Source of the DNA: Palleniella muris
Lineage (GTDB): Bacteria; Bacteroidota; Bacteroidia; Bacteroidales; Bacteroidaceae
Assembly: GCF_004792655.1 (NCBI RefSeq)
Contig: NZ_SRZC01000016.1
Coordinates: 26,290 to 90,289, forward strand
DNA length: 64,000 bases
Reading direction: 5' to 3'
Position numbers and translations under genes: made by a program. This document shows positions 63,894 to 64,000 of this stretch, piece by piece. The number at the start of each line of letters is the position of its first letter. Positions within the stretch are counted from its first letter, which is position 1. The notes beneath the pieces are model-generated. The model was not told the DNA's origin, did no database searches, and was given only the letters and a program-made list of their open reading frames with translations.

Positions 63894-64000
63894 TCATTTC
63901 CCATTTTTCCGACAAGGAATTATACTTACGCGAGTTCGGGATAAGAAATCATTTAAAATAGCTCCATCTGGCTTGATTTCTCCACATGCACGGGCATAGC
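63894..64000 (-). CDS. 3' end of an unknown gene (runs off the window)
   Basis: An open frame on the minus strand enters from beyond the window and ends with TGA at 63894-63896. The visible 34 residues include ACGEIKPDGAILNDF and SIIPCRKNGK. They are too few for a family call. The strong hairpin right after the stop codon supports a real gene end. Confidence 0.45.
   Translation of the reverse strand, partial: YARACGEIKPDGAILNDFLSRTRVSIIPCRKNGK

Overview
The window reads as chromosome of a Bacteroidales bacterium, most likely Prevotellaceae. The evidence is: promoters of the Bacteroidetes type (-7 box TAnnTTTG, -33 box TTTG-like, about 19 bp apart), start codons preceded by A/C-rich leaders without Shine-Dalgarno sequences, a three-subunit sdhCAB/frdCAB fumarate reductase, DUF3575 and DUF4230 proteins, a glutaminyl cyclase lipoprotein, a type IX-like C-terminal sorting segment, and GH43 and esterase enzymes typical of gut glycan degraders. 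Most of the window is single-copy core chromosome. No prophage, integrative element or CRISPR array was seen. Two parS sites beside uvrC and mnmG place the region in the origin half of the chromosome.

Layout. 1-2.6 kb: three minus-strand glycosyltransferases (one cut by the window edge) behind a glutaminyl cyclase-like M28 lipoprotein. 3.7-9.2 kb: a C26-M19 peptidase fusion, an Lrp-type regulator and polA. 9.6-11.6 kb: a polyprenyl diphosphate synthase, then a broken toxin overlapping an intact antitoxin. 11.7-18.1 kb: deoC, dtd, uvrC, apt, mnmG with parS sites. 18.1-22.2 kb: a long GC-rich leader and the fumarate reductase operon. 22.4-31.2 kb: a BASS-like transporter, then six same-strand genes (DapA-family aldolase, Na+/solute symporter, Fe-alcohol dehydrogenase, double esterase, PdxA2-type dehydrogenase, DUF1537 kinase) that look like an undescribed acid-sugar catabolic route. 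31.4-40.3 kb: a DUF4230 protein and a five-gene outer-membrane/periplasmic operon ending at a strong terminator. 40.7-46.4 kb: ctpA-like protease, tRNA-Asn, Dna2-like nuclease-helicase. 46.5-53.7 kb: a small peptide, a T9SS-like secreted protein with a G10 tract upstream of its promoter, a cysteine-less TlpA-like lipoprotein, two tandem-duplicated lipoproteins and a GH43 enzyme. 53.9-59.5 kb: nucleoside kinase, ECF sigma factor, argB, aroK, topA. 59.8-63.2 kb: dapB, lepB, wbqC. The end holds two MITE-like elements and the 3' end of an unknown gene.

The most unusual property is in the intergenic DNA. It is filled with degenerate tandem arrays of short, nearly self-complementary words, each class holding its own exact period: class A 9 bp (TGnCAnTAn), class A' 8 bp (TGnCAAnT), class B 10 bp (ATGATGnnnC) and class C 22 bp (head GTTACCTTTCGC, tail AAGC). 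A similar 9-bp array has entered the mnmG reading frame. Arrays of class A supply the stop codons of at least two genes. Many start codons next to these arrays follow a shared leader, AACCCACAACC or a variant. I know of no description of this combination.
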